From an uncultured Anaeromassilibacillus sp. (GTDB lineage Bacteria; Bacillota; Clostridia; Oscillospirales; Acutalibacteraceae): DNA of 8,494 bases. How positions within the stretch are numbered: position 1 is the first letter of the stretch; every line of letters begins with the position of its first letter. The notes below the pieces were generated by a model. That model had not been told where the DNA came from. It saw only the letters and a list, made by a program, of their open reading frames with translations, and did no database searches. This document shows positions 5,338-8,494 of this stretch, in pieces. The translations under genes were made by a program, and so were the position numbers. The stretch spans positions 1 through 8,494 of the forward strand of contig CAMFTQ010000023.1 in NCBI GenBank assembly GCA_945988865.1. Reading direction: 5' to 3'.

Positions 5338-5984
5338 TACTTATACACCTCGCAATCCTTTAAATCAAGCACACCGTTTTGAAGCTTTGCTCTGAAAAAC
5401 ATAGGTTTAATGTTTTCTTTGTCCGAATAGTCCATATCATAAAGCATTAGTCCGAGATCTGTTGTAATATTGACTGTCGGCACAGTGTCAAACTCCCATA
5501 GTCTGAACCTTGCAGGAAACTCACGGCACCCAAGATACGGCTGGTGATAATACTGACCCTTTTCTAACCGCCGTTTCATCATCTCTTGAAATTTTGCCGG
5601 ACTGTCGGTTTCATTTGCCTTATCTGTCATTTCAAAATGTGCTTTAATGACGTAATGAACATTTTTAAGTACGGTTGCGGCTCTTTGCTGAATATCTGCC
5701 TTAGCGTCAATATACAGATCAACGTCATTACCCAGCATCGCACTTTTCGCTTTTGATGACAGCACCCTTGATTTCAGCTCGTTTCGCCGAATGTTCGTAA
5801 ACTCAATCGGGCTTAAAACGTAGATTTCATCAATCACCCACCTTAAGCCGGGATGCCAGAACACCGCTTCAAGAATTCCTCTTGCCGCTGACGGCGTCAG
5901 CAAGTCGTAGCTGTACCTTTCTGATTTCAGTTCGGGCCTTGCAAAGCAAGCGTAGTCGCCCCATACTTCAACCTTAATGCTCAT
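5337..5984 (-). CDS. cas5c: Cas5c (Cas5d), pre-crRNA endoribonuclease and Cascade subunit
   Basis: A 215-residue Cas5 of I-C type. Features include the N-terminal strand IKVEVWGDYACFARPE (3-18), SYDLLTPSAARGILEAVFW (25-43), the basic IRRNELKSR (65-73), and the glycine-containing YYHQPYLGCREFPARF (145-160). No cas6 is present. In I-C systems Cas5 itself cuts the repeat at the base of its hairpin and stays on the 5' handle. In Bacillus halodurans the catalytic residues are Y46, K116 and H117; K114 and H116 in YVIKAHFE lie in that region, but I cannot confirm equivalence without an alignment. The ATG follows a GAAGGGAG site. The gene sits 27 bp after cas3 and overlaps cas8c by 1 bp. Confidence 0.97.
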   Translation of the reverse strand: MSIKVEVWGDYACFARPELKSERYSYDLLTPSAARGILEAVFWHPGLRWVIDEIYVLSPIEFTNIRRNELKSRVLSSKAKSAMLGNDVDLYIDAKADIQQRAATVLKNVHYVIKAHFEMTDKANETDSPAKFQEMMKRRLEKGQYYHQPYLGCREFPARFRLWEFDTVPTVNITTDLGLMLYDMDYSDKENIKPMFFRAKLQNGVLDLKDCEVYK

Positions 5985-6011
5985 AGTATCACTCCCTTCT
6001 GTTTTTCCTTT

Positions 6012-8165
6012 TTATCCAAAAATACATTTTAATGCGTTCTCGTCAGGAAAGGTTATTCCTGTTTTTTCACTGTAATATTTATTATCCGACAAAACATAAA
6101 AGTGATTATCAATTTTTTCTACAGCACACATTTCATCGAGCCTTTTAAAATCCTGCTCATACAGATTAACGGCGTACTGCTGTAATTTTCTGAAAAGCTC
6201 CTTTGAATAATTGTGTTGCCTTAAATCGTTTATTTCTTTTTCACTTTCTTCTGTGCAGATATAAAGAGGTATAGTGTTGTTTTCAATCATTTTGAATTTT
6301 TGTGATACCATTTCAAATTCAAAACCCGAAACGCTCTTCATTATTTCCTTTTTATCAAAAACCCTGTGTGTGCGGTCGATGTCACGATAATAGTACAGAT
6401 TGTCAAAATACATCTTCACAGCCTCCGGAAGATAAATTCTGTCACCGTACTTATTTATAACGTCCTTTGCGACATCTGCGTTTGTCTGCTGATATGACAA
6501 AACCTCATCTGTATTAAAGATATGGACAACGCTATTTTCTATCTCTCTTTTATTTTCTCTGTTGCATCTGCCGCCTGCCTGCAGGATAGAGTCAATACCC
6601 GAAATTGCCCTGTAAACTGTGGGGAAATCTATATCTACGCCTGCCTCTATAAGGCTTGTTGAAATCACACGGCACGGCTTGTTTTCTTTAAGTCTTTTTC
6701 TGATTGCTTCAAGAACCTTTTTGCGGTGAGATGGGTGCATATATGTTGATAAGTGAAAATTCTCGTTTGAGTCACCGAGCATTGAATAAATTTTTTGTGC
6801 GTGTGCTTTCTTGTTCACAATGCAAAGCACCTGACTGCTTTGGCTCAGTCTTAACGCAAGCTCATCATCTTCAAGCTTGCCGTCATAACAAAAATTAGCT
6901 CGTCTGAAATCATCTGTTATGCTTTCGTTTGATTTGCATATTTCTGTCAGCGATATTTCTTTGCCGTCTTTTTTCGTCATATTTATTATCAAGTCAAAAT
7001 TCGGCTGTGTTGCCGTACACAGTACAACGCCACAATTATAGTTTTCAGCAAGCTGTCTTATTACTGCTGCACAGGGCAAAAGGTAGTCAAGGGGCAGAAT
7101 TTGCGCCTCGTCAAAAATCACCACGCTGTCTGCTATGTTATGTATTTTTCTGCATTTTGACGGCTTGTTTGAAAAGATTGATTCAAAAAATGCAACGGCT
7201 GTCGTAACAATAACAGGCGAATCCCAATTTTCGGCGGCAAGCATCATCTGAGCTTTAGTTTCATCATCATAATCTTTGAAATCAAAGTTTGAATGATTTT
7301 CAAGAACGTTTTTACAGCCGAATATATTTCTGAAAACATCTGCATTCTGTTCTATAATGCTCGTGTAGGGTATGACGTAAATTACCCTCTTTTTGTTGTG
7401 CTTTACCGCATAATTAAGCGCAAACGCCATTGAAGAAACAGTCTTTCCTCCGCCTGTCGGAACTGTCAGCGTAAAGAGCCTTTCGTCGCTGTTTTTGCCT
7501 GCGTCTGCACATTCATTTAAAATCTGCGACCTCAGAGTATTAAGTCTTGTGTCTGGATTTTTCCACTTCTCGATATAGCTGTAAAGCATAGAAAGCAGCT
7601 TTTCAGGTGTATCACCGCCAACTCTTGATACAGTGCCGTTTGACATAAAATTTTCTGTATCAATATAATCAGCGTCAACAAGGCACGAAAACAAAAAGCG
7701 TATAAGAAAAGAACAATAAACCGCATCTATATTACGTGGCTCTTTGATTTGCTTTAATTCGTTTTGGTCAACCTCTGTAACCCATGCTGAAAAATCCTCT
7801 GTCGGTTTTCTCAGTCTGCCTTGTATTGTAGCGTCGTCTGCTGTGTCGTGCTTTGAGCCTAAATCCGGTATTCCGCCGTGATGCCCTGCGATGCAAAAAG
7901 CCGCCATCATCATTTTTCTCTTTATACTTTCTTGCATACCGCAGGTAGAATGGTCAACCCTTCTTTTGTTATCGCCGTTAATTCTCTGCTGAAAAGCTTC
8001 GCTGTATTTACCTATATCGTGCATTATACCAATGATTTTTGCATATTCAGACTGATTAAGCGGTTTTGCAAATTCTGCCGATAAATCAGAAACATTCTTA
8101 AGATGTTCAATCAACGGCTGTTCATTGTTATCGTAATCATTGCGTTTATGTGCTATATATCCCAC
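6012..8165 (-). CDS. cas3: Cas3, HD nuclease-helicase (type I-C)
   Basis: A 717-residue single-chain Cas3 with both halves intact. HD nuclease domain: H21, H49-D50 in MHDIGK, H72, H95-H96 in GHHGG, and D164/D166 in CLVDADY. SF2 helicase: Walker A PTGGGKT (236-242), DEAQ (352-355), TATQ (384-387), SLIEAGVDID (504-513) and QAGGRCNR (529-536). It is recruited by Cascade after R-loop formation, nicks the displaced strand and unwinds and degrades DNA in an ATP-dependent way. The start is GTG (8163-8165) with AGGTG 5 nt upstream. It is preferred because MGYIAHKR places the HD domain at the usual distance and no better start lies upstream. It is the first gene of the operon. Confidence 0.98.
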   Translation of the reverse strand: MGYIAHKRNDYDNNEQPLIEHLKNVSDLSAEFAKPLNQSEYAKIIGIMHDIGKYSEAFQQRINGDNKRRVDHSTCGMQESIKRKMMMAAFCIAGHHGGIPDLGSKHDTADDATIQGRLRKPTEDFSAWVTEVDQNELKQIKEPRNIDAVYCSFLIRFLFSCLVDADYIDTENFMSNGTVSRVGGDTPEKLLSMLYSYIEKWKNPDTRLNTLRSQILNECADAGKNSDERLFTLTVPTGGGKTVSSMAFALNYAVKHNKKRVIYVIPYTSIIEQNADVFRNIFGCKNVLENHSNFDFKDYDDETKAQMMLAAENWDSPVIVTTAVAFFESIFSNKPSKCRKIHNIADSVVIFDEAQILPLDYLLPCAAVIRQLAENYNCGVVLCTATQPNFDLIINMTKKDGKEISLTEICKSNESITDDFRRANFCYDGKLEDDELALRLSQSSQVLCIVNKKAHAQKIYSMLGDSNENFHLSTYMHPSHRKKVLEAIRKRLKENKPCRVISTSLIEAGVDIDFPTVYRAISGIDSILQAGGRCNRENKREIENSVVHIFNTDEVLSYQQTNADVAKDVINKYGDRIYLPEAVKMYFDNLYYYRDIDRTHRVFDKKEIMKSVSGFEFEMVSQKFKMIENNTIPLYICTEESEKEINDLRQHNYSKELFRKLQQYAVNLYEQDFKRLDEMCAVEKIDNHFYVLSDNKYYSEKTGITFPDENALKCIFG

Positions 8166-8272
8166 TTTTACACCTGCTTTCTTATTTTTAAATTTGAATC
8201 ACAAAGATAATATATCAAAATCAGTAAAACGTTTAGATTTATATACGACTAAGCAGAAAAACTAAAATAGTG

Positions 8273-8299
8273 TGCATTTTTTTCACATTATAGAATGCA
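8273..8299 (-). promoter_or_regulatory. Candidate cas operon promoter with flanking dyad
   Basis: A perfect TATAAT lies on the minus strand at 8287-8292, giving a predicted start near 8280 and a leader of about 115 nt before cas3. The hexamer 17 bp upstream (GATAAT, 8310-8315) is a poor -35, and there is no TG extension. A 6-bp inverted repeat, TGCATT (8273-8278) and AATGCA (8294-8299), brackets the -10 box and could be an operator. Both calls are weak in AT-rich DNA. Confidence 0.35.
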
Positions 8300-8373
8300 A
8301 AGCAGTGATATTATCTTATTGAAAAAGATTATGGCTTAAACTAATTCCTGATAGAAAGTAAACTTATATTTGC

Positions 8374-8456
8374 TTTGCGAGGATAATTTTTGCAAGACAA
8401 GTCAAAGTACGCCTTGCAAGGACGACAACGCAGTACTCCGCAAATTAGACCGCAAA
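8374..8456. repeat. Cluster of short TTGCAAG-type direct and inverted repeats
   Basis: Two imperfect direct units run from TTGCAAG to AGTAC (8390-8410 and 8414-8436). TTGCGAGGA (8375-8383) resembles TTGCAAGGA (8414-8422) at eight of nine bases. TTGCAAG (8390-8396) is also the inverse of CTTGCAA (8413-8419), and TTTGCG (8374-8379) of CGCAAA (8439-8444), so the block could fold into a nested stem. CCGCAAA is repeated at 8438-8444 and 8450-8456. Function is unknown; it resembles an intergenic repeat element more than a gene. Confidence 0.45.
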
Positions 8457-8494
8457 GATTGTCTGCTTTTTATTAGTTATTAGTACCAATCCTG

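Larger units (their letters stand above)
8166..8494. other. Non-coding region upstream of the cas operon
   Basis: No convincing gene is seen in these 329 bases on either strand. The part nearest cas3 (8166-8340) is very AT-rich and should hold the operon promoter and a 5' untranslated region of roughly 115 nt. The distal part (8370-8460) is less AT-rich and contains short related repeats of TTGCAAG/TTGCGAG type. No regulator gene, tRNA or clear intrinsic terminator is recognised. Confidence 0.7.

Noticed and set aside
8447..8470. AGAC/GTCT hairpin followed by TTTTT as a terminator at the right edge
   Set aside because: The stem is only 4 bp with a 10-nt loop, and there is no plus-strand gene for it to serve in this window.
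1..8494. A new or hybrid CRISPR-Cas variant
   Set aside because: Gene order, gene sizes, motifs, repeat type and the absence of cas6 all fit ordinary type I-C. No extra or fused gene is present in the locus.

Overview
The window holds one complete minus-strand type I-C CRISPR-Cas locus and the leader-proximal part of its array. Gene order from right to left is cas3, cas5c, cas8c (with an internal cas11c), cas7c, cas4, cas1, cas2, leader, array. This is the canonical I-C layout. Every conserved motif I looked for is present and no gene is visibly broken. The low GC content, strong AAGGAGG Shine-Dalgarno sites, one GTG start and tightly overlapping genes suggest a low-GC Gram-positive bacterium, probably a Clostridia-type gut or rumen anaerobe. 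That placement is inference; nothing here fixes the genus.

Layout. Positions 1-537 are the array: eight identical 33-bp repeats, seven full spacers of 33-36 bp and a further spacer cut by the window edge. Positions 538-707 are an AT-rich leader with three inverted repeats. The cas genes fill 708-8165 almost without gaps: cas3/cas5c 27 bp apart, cas5c/cas8c overlapping by 1 bp (TAATG), cas8c/cas7 1 bp apart, cas7/cas4 overlapping by 4 bp (ATGA), cas4/cas1 overlapping by 17 bp, and cas1/cas2 9 bp apart. Positions 8166-8494 are non-coding and should hold the operon promoter. Short TTGCAAG-type repeats lie at the far end.

How it works, from knowledge of the I-C family: Cas4, Cas1 and Cas2 select, trim and integrate new spacers at the leader end. 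The array is transcribed on the minus strand, and Cas5c (no cas6 is present) cuts each repeat at the base of its hairpin. Cas5c, Cas8c, Cas7 and Cas11c form Cascade with the crRNA, and Cas3 (HD nuclease plus helicase) degrades the bound target.

The system itself is not new. The points most worth a second look are an identical spacer present twice (once at the leader-proximal position), a very clear internal ribosome binding site and GTG start producing a 122-residue Cas11c inside cas8c, and a nested inverted repeat 4 bp from the leader-repeat junction. Several spacers also read like the edges of protein-coding genes.
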